42,500 nt of DNA from assembly GCA_018398765.1 (NCBI GenBank), contig JAHBMJ010000185.1, positions 1 through 42,500 of the forward strand. Direction: 5' to 3'. The stretch comes from Chromera velia. Taxonomy: Eukaryota; Sar; Chromeraceae. Shown here piece by piece: positions 30,705 to 40,315 of this stretch; the first letter of the stretch is position 1, and every line of letters starts with the position of its first letter. Made by a program: the position numbers and the translations under genes. The notes beneath the pieces were generated by a model. That model did no database searches. It was given only the letters and a program-made list of their open reading frames with translations, and was not told the DNA's origin.

Positions 30705-32852
30705 ATGTATTTGAGGCGAGTCTCCGACGTCTTCGGCAGGGGGGCTGTTGACGTCTTCGCAGCCTCGCGGAGAGGCTTCTTTTCGGGCAGCAGCAGGAAG
30801 TTCCGTCCGCACCCTGTACTGGCCCCCTTCGTGAAAGAGGGGGTGAAGGAGTCTGACTACGACAAGATCCTGGGACGGAGGGGTATTCAGAACTCCCCGC
30901 GCGATGTCGTTGTCCTCGGAGGATCGGGAGTTGGTAAGTCTGCTGTCTCCAATGGATTGTTGGGCTGTGATGTGGTCCCTAGCGGGGTCAATCACACAAC
31001 CCAAGGCGTCACAAGAGTGGGCTGGGGGACAGACTACAGTGTGAACGGTCGTATTGTTTCGGAACCGTCTTTCCCGGCGGAAGTGCGGAAGCGTGCAGGA
31101 TCCGCGCAGCCTTGCGAGATCTCTGTACCTGGAGACGGCGTCACTGAGGTGATCGACACGCCAGGGCTTGACGAGTCTGGAAAGGTGCAGGAGCACCTTG
31201 AAGCTCTTCACAAGGAATCGAAGCGGCCTACTATTTTGCTGTGCGTGGAGAGAGCAGGTGGGTAGGTTTGCCGGTTGTTCGCTTCATGCGTTGCTTTTGA
31301 ATGCCCTGTTCTTCGATCACTCCCTACTACCGTCTCTTATGACTTTGTTTTCCTACTTTCCTTGACGCCCCCCTCATTCCTTCTTCTGCATTTGAAATCC
31401 GATTGCTGTTCTCCTGCTTCCCACGTGCATCCATCCATCACTGTCTCAGTGCGTATGCTTGACCTCTCTCACGGCTGGATGTCAAAAAAACGTAAAAATC
31501 TGCGTGAGCGTGCGGTTACCTGAACCTGCTTGTGCGTTCTTGCAGATATGGAAAAGCTGTCCTTGAAAAAGTTCGCTTTCCTGAAAGAGAGGCAGAAAAT
31601 TTTCGTCTTCACCCACGCCGACGTCCTTGCCCAGAACTGCGCGAGGGACTGCGAGTCGAAGTTCAACACCCACACTGCTGCCTCCTCCTTGATCAACCAT
31701 CAGGAAGAGAAGATCCGCAAGCAGGTGAAGAATGAGCACCCAGATGCCATCGTTGTCTTCCTGGCCAAGCAGGATGGGGTGAACAAGTTTTATCCTCCAC
31801 TTCTCAACTACCTCGCACAGCTCATCGAAGCGAATCTTGACCATCAGGAGGCGGTTCGGAAAGCGGATGCAGTGAGAGCGTTTCTCGACTCGAGGGAAAA
31901 GGAGGTGTACAAGTATGTGTCGAACATGTTGGACGCGAACATGGACAGCATCAAAGACGCCATCATGCAGCTCATCAGAGAGAAGGAGACCATCGCTATG
32001 AACGGCTTCCTCGAAAAGTTCGGCTCGAACATGAAGGGTATCTTGGAGAGGCATCATCGCCAAATGTCTCCCCTGCCTCGGACAAAAGCGGCATTCACCG
32101 ACGAGCTCTTCGAAAGCTCAAAGGAAGAAATCATTTACGTAATGAACGAAACGACTGCTCAGTATCGCGACAGTATGAAAACCGCGTTGCGGCATGAGCT
32201 CTCTGTTTCCGTGACCCCAAACTTAGCCCAGCAGCTGAGAGGCCTGTACGTAAATGCGCATGTGATCCCCCCCTTCGAGCAGTGCTGCAACCTGGTGTTG
32301 GGTTCCATTGAACAGTGTTGGGGGGAGCCTGCAAAGTTTGATTCCAAAGGCAAGCACCACTCGTCGTGGGAGCACGGTGCATGGGGCGCTTTTGTGTACA
32401 CGGCTGTGTTGGTTTTGACTAGGAATCCATGGTGGGCAGCGCGGGCGGGAGCTGCTTCCGCAACCGCTAGTTGGGTAGGAGAATCTATCTTCTCTCCTTC
32501 CGACGTGATAATTGAATTGTGCAAGCATGGAAAGGAAGAAATGGAGTCTCTGCTCCAAAAGGGAAGAGAGAGGATGGAGGGTTCTGAGGGATTGGAAAAA
32601 ACGATTCGGCATGCAGTAGAGACAGCTCAGGAAGGAGGCCTGCACCCGGCGATTGTAGAAGAGCTGCGCGCCATTGAACAAACCCGTAGTTTCGCGGAAA
32701 AGAAATGTCAGGACGCCCTGCAGAAAGTGCGTGACATCGAGAAAAATCAGCCGTCTGTCTCTTGTCTCCACCCACCCCGAGTATTGCGTAGTTGCGAAGA
32801 CTTGACAGAAGCACTGCGCAAAGTTGAAGAGTTATCGATGAGAAACGCGTAG
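30705..32852 (+). CDS. AIG1/GIMAP-like GTPase with C-terminal hydrophobic region
   Basis: Binds and hydrolyses GTP, probably at a membrane (family inference). Two exons, 30705-31257 and 31546-32852, join in phase 1 across ERA|D (donor GTGGGT, acceptor TTCTTGCAG); 619 residues, stop TAG. G1 is VVVLGGSGVGKSAVSN (about residue 70), G3 is EVIDTPGLDE (about 148) and G4 is IFVFTHADVL (about 205), spaced as in AIG1-type GTPases. A helical, Glu/Lys-rich middle follows, then a hydrophobic stretch GAFVYTAVLVLT...ARAGAASATASWVG (about 505-535) that may be a membrane hairpin, and a charged helical end. The N terminus (MYLRRVSDVFGRG...SRRG) is Arg-rich and could be an organelle signal. The first ATG is used; the frame stays open upstream, so an earlier start or leader exon is possible. 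A septin or other TRAFAC GTPase is a less likely alternative. Confidence 0.82.
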
Positions 32853-33510
32853 GCGCCAGTAATGGAAAACTCCGCTTTCTGTTTTATGGCAGTCGGGAGG
32901 GGGAATCACCATGAGGAAGGAGCGAGAGAGAGAGAAAAGATGAGAGCTAATGTGGTTGTTTTCTTTTCTGTTCTTTCGGGAGTGGGGGAACGGGGGGGTG
33001 ATGGGGGATCTTTGGATCCCTGGGGCTGCTTGGCTGTGCTTCGCGTTTGTACCAACCTATTTTCATGCAATATGCTTCGAGCGAATGCCGGGGTGTTTGT
33101 AAGTGCGGCTTTTTGTACAATAATGGCAGTGCTGAGCTTGTGTCTTCGGTCTTTTCCTTGTTTGCGCTTGCCACTCCGTCCCGCGAGACTATCTCTCTGT
33201 GGTGGTGGTTGGATGAGTGACTGAAAGTAGAGAAAAATACATGCATGAGACAAGACACTGAAACCGCCTTTTCCTAGGCCTTTTCGCGCGTCACTTTTCT
33301 CGTCTGTGTGCTGATGCTCAGACTTCTTTTTTCCTTGTGTGCGTGTGTATCTATTCTTTCTCATGCTTTATTTATCGATCGGCTGACGCTCGATAGAAGC
33401 TAGGCCGGGTAGAGCTATGCACGGCCGCTCTGTAGCCTGTAGATAGCGATTTTTACTCTGCTTGAATCTCATGGTTTAGAGCCACCGCCAGTTTGCATGC
33501 AGCATACACT
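32853..33510. other. Downstream region of the GTPase gene
   Basis: Holds the presumed 3' untranslated region and intergenic sequence. Open frames on both strands overlap and are low in information. No terminator or polyadenylation signal is assigned. Confidence 0.4.
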
Positions 33511-33729
33511 TTGACGTTCTAGGCGACGCACAGTGGTAAAAAAAAAAAAAAATCTGAAAACGTCTATTTTTTTTTTTTTAATTTAAAATTTTATTGTATA
33601 TGTAAAAAAAAATAAAGGTTAAATGACTAGCTTCAACTGGAGTTTGAATCATATCTAGGATCCCAGTTTCACTTTTAGCTTGGTAGACGCTTAAAAGGAT
33701 TGACCAAAACTAGCTTCGACTAGAGTTTC

Positions 33730-33850
33730 GAAATGTATATCGTCCTAGATATCGTCAAAGAGCCAGTCAAAGAATTTCTCCTCTGTCTGCTCTTCTGTCT
33801 GTATCCATGCATCCATCCTTCTTATCACTCTTTGCATAGGACAAAAGAGA
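33730..33850 (-). pseudogene. Coding-like minus-strand fragment inside the inverted-repeat element
   Basis: A minus-strand reading, RVIRRMDAWIQTEE...EEKFFDWLFDDI, ends in TAG at the low coordinate and has a non-random composition. It could be the C terminus of a transposase or of a captured host gene; I do not recognise the family. No start is assigned. Confidence 0.25.
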
Positions 33851-34245
33851 GCCCCCTTTTCCCTTCGCCCGCCCGCTCGTCTTCGTCCCTGTAATCCCCT
33901 TTTGCGATGGTCGCTGCGTGCAGTGCCATACACGCAGACTTCATTTATTTTTCAATTAGCATGAATGGTGAAACGATGGACCAGGTTATTCCCTCTGTCT
34001 CCCTCGTCTCTCACACTCAGTTGGTCCATCACCTAGTCCATCACCCGGCATCCCTCAGAGGAGGGAAGCAAGAACGACGTCAGATGTGTCTGAGAGAACC
34101 ACCACAGACGTATGTATATGTCTGTACGTCTTTGTGTCTATGTCTATCTAACTGACAGCGTCTCTTGGATAAATACGCGGACCATCAGTCTGGCATCAGA
34201 CACGAACACACAAAAAAAAAGAAGTAAAAACAGGAGCAAAGACTA

Positions 34246-34345
34246 CCATATTTACCAATCTTTGTGATGGCCTTATAATCACTCAGGAGGTCAGCAACGC
34301 GAATTGTCTGGCCTCCGTTCTCCTCACACTGCTCAAGCATTAGAA
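34246..34345 (-). pseudogene. Second coding-like minus-strand fragment in the same element
   Basis: The minus-strand reading LEQCEENGGQTIRVADLLSD continues to ITKIGKYG and is followed by a GTAGTC donor-like sequence. Helix-turn-helix character is possible but unproven. Together with the fragment at 33730 it hints at a spliced minus-strand gene or captured exons. Confidence 0.25.
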
Positions 34346-34620
34346 CTAGGGTTAAAACTAGGGTTAAAAAATATTTAAAACTTTTTGTTGAGTAATAAGT
34401 TTGCAAGGAAGTTAGTTTAAAAGTACTTCTAAAAGGTGCTCCTCTAGGTGCTCCTAGGGGTGCTCTTGGAAATCCTTCGTAGAAAAAAAGAAAAAAAAAA
34501 AATCTGGAAAGGTCTATTTTTTTTTCTTTTTTACCACTGTACGTACATGTGCATCGCCTAGTTGACGTTACAGAAGATTGAGAAGAAAGCTCCGCCGCCT
34601 CCTAGGCCGCCGCCGGAGTC

Positions 34621-34628
34621 TGATTGAT

Positions 34629-34674
<46 letters not shown>

Positions 34675-34731
34675 AATCATTCATTGTTTGATTGATTGAT
34701 TGATTGATTGATAGATTGATTGATTGATCGA
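34621..34731. repeat. (GATT)n tandem repeat
   Basis: About 25 GATT units in two blocks separated by AATCATTCATTG. It starts some 50 bp after the inverted-repeat element ends. Confidence 0.95.
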
Positions 34732-35599
34732 TCAACGAAAATAGAAATAATGAATAACCTTAAGAATAACTTAATTATAAAATTGGAGCCACGTACTTTG
34801 GAGAAGTTTCACTATTAATTGGGGTTTGAGATTTTCTAAAAAGTAGTTTGACTATAGTAGTTTTGAAGAAAAAAAAAATTGGAGCTAAATTGAAGTTACT
34901 AGGCGTGGTTTCAATATACATTATATTTTTTTAATTTTAAAGATATTGAATGAATTGAATTTGAATTTGAATTGAGGTGGTTAAAGCTGGTGAGCCACTA
35001 CTTAGGCTCTGGCCACCTACGGGGCATGACATGCAATGTTGGTTTGTTGACCTAGCGTATTGATCCATTAACACATGTCAACACGAACTCTCTCTAATTT
35101 GGCTATACACTCCTTAACCGCCCTCATGCCCGCCAGAGGCTAGAACGACAAAATAAGAGCGATCATCTCTCAGACTTTCTTTTCATTCTCCCCCACTCCT
35201 CTACCAGTAGAGGCAGCCACCCATTGCATGTGACTCAGCGCCGGCGGCAATTTCCACCTGTTTCTCAATATAATTTAATATGATATAATAATAAATATAA
35301 TAATATAATTTAATAAATATATAATATAATGTAATTTAACTTTATATACTTTCATATTATCTAGTGAAGTTAGAAATAAAAAAAAAATAAAAGTTTCGAG
35401 AAGGTCCTATACTTAGCACTCTTAGCATTATTATAAAGTAGAAAAAATGATGTAAAACACGTTTCTAGGATTTATATGATTTAAAACTTTAAAGGTTTAT
35501 CACTAGATTTTTTCAAAAAATGACGATTTAGTTCTGTTTTCTTTTCATTTTCCCGAAATCTAGCTCAAAACCTAGGCCTGCATGGATTCTATATGTACA
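34732..35599. other. AT-rich region with LINE tail fragments
   Basis: Around 34983-35030 a sequence TTAAAGCTGGTGAGCCA...TAGGCTCTGGCCA is shared with 35627-35665, where it lies at the 3' end of the minus-strand LINE. It is probably another LINE tail, here followed on the minus strand by an AATTC-rich tract. A piece near 35128-35190 resembles 36550-36600. Between 35265 and 35345 the sequence is almost pure A/T. No gene is supported. Confidence 0.5.
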
Positions 35600-38500
35600 T
35601 GTATGATAATGATGATGATGTATGAAGTTAAAGCCGGTGAGCCATATAGGCTCTGGCCAACCTAGTATTTCTTGCATAGATTCGATTCCTCGACCTAGGC
35701 CCCACTGGAGCATTTACATGGATCAAAGCCTAGCTAAGGCGGAAATGGAAATAGAAACAGAGGGTAGCTCCACCCTCAAGCAACCAGGGTTAAAAACCAT
35801 CTACATCGGAACAGACTTGCAGTGGCAGGGGAAACGACCGAGAGGGAAGACAAAGCCAGAAAGGGAGACCAAAAAAGAGAAGCAAAAGAACGCGTCCATG
35901 TCAGACTGAGAAATGGTAAGGAGTGCAGTCTACAGGGTAAGAACCCTACGGAACACTTCCCTGGATACCGACTCCTAAGGAAGGGCTCGGCTACTGAGCA
36001 CAGTGGACAGTCAGCAGCGAAGAAGGAATACACACAAGATCAAACGAGAATCAGATGAGATGCAGGCACAGTGACTTCGCTTCCCTGGAGTTGACTAAAC
36101 TGACTGGATTACGGTATGTACGGTAGTCCTATCAGTCTCTCCTGTCCTTCAATAAGACCAAAGGTTAACTCCGTAGGGCACAATCTATTTTTGAGGCAGT
36201 GAAATTATGAGCAAAAAACCGGACAGGAAAAACTTGAAGAAAGAGAAAGAAAAGAGAAGAGATGAAAAGAAGATAAGAAAGAGAAAAATAAAGAGACCAC
36301 CTAAAAAAGCTGTATCCATGCCGCGCGGATACGGGCGTCCCGCCCCCCCACATCCGTGCGAGCTCGAGCACATCCCCCCTGGGCCCGCGCGTTTTACGTT
36401 TCTCTCTCTGTTACATTCTAGCTCTGAACCCACCCCATACACTCAAATAGAGAAAAACAGGAAACAACCATCTGGAGGCAATCGGATCAAGATTTTACCG
36501 TTTACGAAGGCAAGCTGAAATTGCCCATGCGCTGGCAATAGGGTGTTTCTTGAGAAAGAGTGTGAAAATCTCTCTTACTTTCTTTTCATTCTCGCATACC
36601 ACCCATCCTAACTGTTGCTTTGCCATCTGTTATACCCACACGATCAAGTCTAACTCCGAGCGTACGTCTCTTACTTCCTCCAAAAGCCTATCCATGCGTC
36701 CTCTTTCCATTTCCATCCCTTTGCATTCTGTTAACTTATGAACAATATCATTCAATTTACCCCATCCATACATGTCAAGGGGGCAGTGCTCGCAGACAGA
36801 CTCTACCTAGCTCCCCGTTTGAAACTCCTCCCCCCCCACCCAGCAGTGTACGGGCAATCGGCCTAACGTTGGCCTCCGAACAGAGCAGCCTCCTAGGGAG
36901 AGGTCAAACCATAGGAACTCGCCGCCCACTTGAGCCGGTCCATCCTCTCATAATAAAACAGGCCAAGCGCTGTCTAAACGGATGTTCAATTTGGAAGACC
37001 GAAGGCCTCACTCCATTGGAGAAAACACCTTCCCATCTTACCTGCCCTCCCCTACCCTACCGGCCCTCTTTCTGCAGAGAACGGGAGGTTGCGACAAACC
37101 AGTTGTCCAACCATTCTTGTGCCTCCCTACCTCTCCTTTCGACAGCAAGCTTTCTTCTCATTGTTGCTTTCTCACCTGGGCCCGAGTGCACCCCCACATC
37201 AGAGAAGAATTCAGGAGCAAAAGGTCCCACCAACAGCTTGACAGGCCTCCACCATTCTCCGTAAAAGCCATCCTTGCAAAGATCTAAAAATTCGGCTGGC
37301 ACACAGTGGGATGTTAAGGAGAGGCTGCATAAAACTCCCCCCCCTCTTTCTCTTAAGAGAGCCCGTATCGGGCAAAGGCTAGAGATGAAAAGGGAGGGGA
37401 CACAAAACGAATTGCGGAGGAGGCCGAAAACTTATCTAACAAAACGTAATTGTAGATCGTCCAGCGCCTTCATGTCTGCTTGACTGAGGAAAAACACTTC
37501 GAGCCGGCCCCGTAAAAGGCTACAGGAATCCATAGGCCCCGAAAGAGTATAATTTTGGAGGCAGAGGAGAGAAGACCAAGGGAAGCACAGAGCCCTATGA
37601 CCCCCCTCCAGCGCCCTCTCTACCGCCCCCAGCCGATGTCTTACAGAGGGACAGAGAGAGCCGCCTTCAAAGAAAGTGCAGCCTAAATATTTGTACTGAT
37701 CAGTTCTCTTTACTTCCTTTCCCTCAAAGAAGATCGGCTCCCTAATGTTCTCTCCATTATTAGAAAGCCTCATCACTTTAGTCTTTTTCAAATTGACCGT
37801 GAGGCCCCATATCCGACAGTATTCACCCAATTTATTCATTTTTGATTGAAGCTCCCACGAGCAACGATCAAACAGAATAAGATCGTCAGCGTAACCGATG
37901 CTTTTGAGAGGCTGAGACCCCAAACCGATCGTGTCATCCAGACTAACCCATTCTTTCCCTCTTTTTCTCTTCCCCCCCGCTTCGGTCTTCTTGTTCCCCT
38001 TTCCACTGCTTGCCCCTCTCAATTTACCTGCCCAAGGGTTATCTCGTATTCGGCTTTCTATTGGGCTCTTATCATTCACTATTCCATCCTTCTCTGACTC
38101 TTCCCACCCGTACCTGTTCTCCCGGTCAGCCGAGGAGCTAACGTAGCGGTGTAGGTTATTTATGAACAAAAGAAAGAGCAGGGGAGATAAAGGATCGCCC
38201 TATTTTACCCTCGCCCCCTCCAGTATCTCCCTATTTGCTCCATCAACTCGTGCCCAGACATCAACATACATGGCACAAACTATTAAGACGTCATATTCCA
38301 ACACTCCCTCCTCCTAAAACCGTTTCAACAACAGACCCTGAGGGACCTTGTCAAAAGCCTTTAAAAAATTAATAAAAGCAGCCAAAAGGGGGCGTTTCCG
38401 GGCTTTCGAGCTCGCTACAAGTCCCGCCAGAGCAGCGATAGCCTCCCTAGTCCCTACCCCTTTCCGAAACCCCAGCTGTCAGTTGTTTAACATGGTCTAT

Positions 38501-39245
38501 TCTCTCAGTGACTGTCTTTTATCTATCAGAAGGGCAAACAGCTTTGCAAGCAAATACACGATATGTATGGGTCTCCATTCCGAGCAGTCAGGAGAGGAGG
38601 GGCCTTTCGGTACCGGAACTACACAAATTAAATTTTAAAGAGACGACCAATAAGAACAACGATGAAATAAATTAAAGAAGGCAAAAAGAAGGATTCAAAA
38701 CGAGAAAAGGGAGAGAAGTTGAAGCATGGGTCGAGATGCCTGGGGGAAACGCCCCCAATTCCGTTTGCTTTACTCATATCGATCGATCAGAGGGCACCAA
38801 TAATCCTTTTATAAGAGAAGGCCGGAGGAGGAGGTGGAGAAGGGAGACAGGAAACAGGGGAAGCAACTGAAAGAGGAGGGAGCCCTTCACCCTCAAAAAC
38901 AGAGGCCCAGAAATCGGTAAAAGCCTCGGGAGTCGGTCTGTCTCCTCCGCTTTTCATACTGCCCCTTTTCCTCTTCCAATACCAAATCGCCAAGGGGTCA
39001 GACGCCACCTCCCTTGCTAGCCTTTCTGCTTGTTGGTTCGAGTGCTCAGCTTCTTTACGGGCAAACAATCTCTTCTTTGACTTGCGAAGGGACTCAAGCC
39101 TTCTCTTTGCACTCTGGGTGGGACCTTCCCAGTCTCCTTCATCGGGCCCCCAGATTCCTTTTTGATCCTTGCATTCTTTCTCGGCCACCCTGACCTCTTT
39201 TTGTTTTGCTGTACACTCTTCGTCCCACCAGTCTGGCCTGGTATA
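35600..39245 (-). mobile_element. LINE retrotransposon, 5'-truncated and stop-ridden
   Basis: Reads leftward. The high-coordinate end opens with DWWDEECTAKQKEVR, the sequence between endonuclease and reverse transcriptase in APE-type LINEs, so the endonuclease is missing. The reverse transcriptase follows, then a degenerate C-terminal region and a long untranslated part. The 3' end is an ATC/ATT-type short-repeat tail near 35600-35616. No target duplication was found. Confidence 0.8.
37432..39244 (-). pseudogene. LINE ORF2: linker and reverse transcriptase
   Basis: The segment from 39244 to 38787 is open (PDWWDEEC..., WYWKRKRGSMKSGG, FTDFWASVFEGEG). The reverse transcriptase then lies in a second frame, so one frameshift is present. 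It reads EWRPIHIVYLLAKL, QLGFRKGVGTREAI, INFLKAFDKVPQGLL, GDPLSPLLFLLFINNLHRY, the catalytic GYADDLILFD, GLTVNLKKTKVM and YKYLGCTFFEGGSL. Stops interrupt it at conserved places: TGA before QLGF, TAG after LLLKRF (38314-38316), TAG before GDPLSP (38200-38202) and TAG after LQLRFVR (37432). The motif set is that of APE-bearing LINEs; the clade is not assigned. The longest uninterrupted part is 37432-38169. Confidence 0.8.
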
Positions 39246-39258
39246 TTATATTCTCATT

Positions 39259-39266
<8 letters not shown>

Positions 39267-39290
<24 letters not shown>
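39267..39290. repeat. (AT)n microsatellite
   Basis: AT dinucleotide run just beyond the truncated 5' end of the minus-strand LINE. Confidence 0.95.
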
Positions 39291-39291
<1 letters not shown>

Positions 39292-39327
39292 CTAGCATGG
39301 GTAGTATTATACTGAAATGAGATACAG

Positions 39328-39425
39328 AGGCAATCATCATCCATTATTATCATCATCATACGCCATCGTTGTCTGCCTAGACTAGTGGCCTAGCCTTCAA
39401 AGCTTCTAACGTTTGGCAAGAGACA
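39328..39425 (-). mobile_element. LINE 3' end fragment, minus strand
   Basis: The reverse complement ends CGATGGCGTATGATGATGAT and is preceded by CTTGCCAAACGTTAGAAGC, closely matching 2655-2716 of the plus-strand LINE (CTTGCCGAACGCTAGACGCC then CGATGGCGTATGATGATGAT). It is therefore the tail of a related element. Its body would lie at higher coordinates, where a reading CTCHRAHGCNGMSFPVFEH near 39690 may be a decayed zinc finger. Confidence 0.6.
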
Positions 39426-40151
39426 AGTTTGGCAGCCCTCCCCCAGAGGAGAAAGCATACAACACAAAAACACGACAAATGACCCCCAGCGGCTTAAAAG
39501 GGGCTTGTCCTGAACTATGAGAAAAGGTTGGCTTTAAACGCTGGTCTGTAGCATTAAAAGGTGGCCAGGGGGAGCCAAGCTACCCCGGGCTGCCTTCTTC
39601 TATCCCATCTCTCTCTTTTTCCCTTTTTCTTTATTCTCTTTGCTTTTCTGGGGGGTTTTCTCCAACTGGTGTTCGAATACTGGAAAACTCATGCCATTAC
39701 AGCCATGTGCTCTATGGCAGGTACATACGTGTGACTTGCTGTCCTGACCCAGGTGGAAAACCCCCATCGAGTCATACCCCCAGATTTTCACCGTCTCCTC
39801 CGATTTTCTTAATTCTTCTACACAGCACCGCCTTTTTAAAAACTGGCTGCGGCCGGCGTGAGCGCGGCTTGTCTGGTCGGCATTGAAGGAAGGAGGAAAC
39901 CTGGAAGGCTAGCATCTACCCCCAGGCGTGCGAAGTCACGGGCACTGCCGTGTTTGCCATGGTTCTGGATCTGAGTGGAATAGAGAGCCCAGCTCGCAGG
40001 CATCTCCTCAGTCAGTTGAAGCTGCGAAGTCGTTGTGGATGTTTTACTTCCTCTGCTTGCTCTATGGTTATCCTTTTGGAGTACCGCTACTTGTTCTGGA
40101 GTGAGGGGACACAGTGGTACCTGGCGATTCCGGGGGCCTCAACTGCGTCAA
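39426..40151. other. Region without a supported gene
   Basis: May include the decayed body of the LINE fragment at 39328-39425. A plus-strand open frame of 194 codons from 39950 has no recognisable domain; it runs across a palindrome and antisense to better-supported minus-strand exons, so it is not called. Confidence 0.4.
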
Positions 40152-40290
40152 GAGACTGGGGGAACAAGAAGTTTGTAAAGCCGTCTCCGACTGTTGTAGA
40201 AGAAGCTCATAGGCTACCAGCTCCCAACACTATGAGCTTCTTCTGCAACAGTCAAAGACGGCTTTGCAAACTTTTTGTTCCCTCAGTCTC
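40152..40290. repeat. Long palindrome, 61-bp arms and 17-base loop
   Basis: 40152-40212 is the reverse complement of 40230-40290 with six mismatches, all transitions. It starts 26 bp past the stop codon of the minus-strand gene ending at 40316, so it would lie in that gene's 3' untranslated region and form a stable RNA hairpin. Confidence 0.85.
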
Positions 40291-40315
40291 GCCCAGTCTC
40301 CGCCCGGGCCGCGCG

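Larger units (their letters stand above)
33511..34570. mobile_element. Inverted-repeat element, about 1.06 kb, with A/T hairpins at both ends
   Basis: The left end (33511-33540, TTGACGTTCTAGGCGACGCA then CAGTGGTAAA) matches the reverse complement of the right end (34529-34570), apart from about ten extra bases at the right. Inside each end is an A-run/T-run hairpin sharing AATCTG and GTCTATTTTTTTTT. The interior has protein-like minus-strand fragments. It is most simply a decayed DNA transposon or a non-autonomous derivative that carries coding fragments. No target duplication is certain. Confidence 0.55.

Noticed and set aside
34340-34370. Telomere-like ACTAGGGTTAAAACTAGGGTTAAA
   Set aside because: Only two imperfect units inside an AT-rich element; too short to call an interstitial telomere tract.
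15129-38202. TAG as a sense (Gln) codon in the nuclear code of this organism
   Set aside because: The recurrent in-frame TAGs in retroelements suggested it, but the GTPase gene appears to end in TAG and no host exon contains an internal TAG. Decay of dead elements is simpler.
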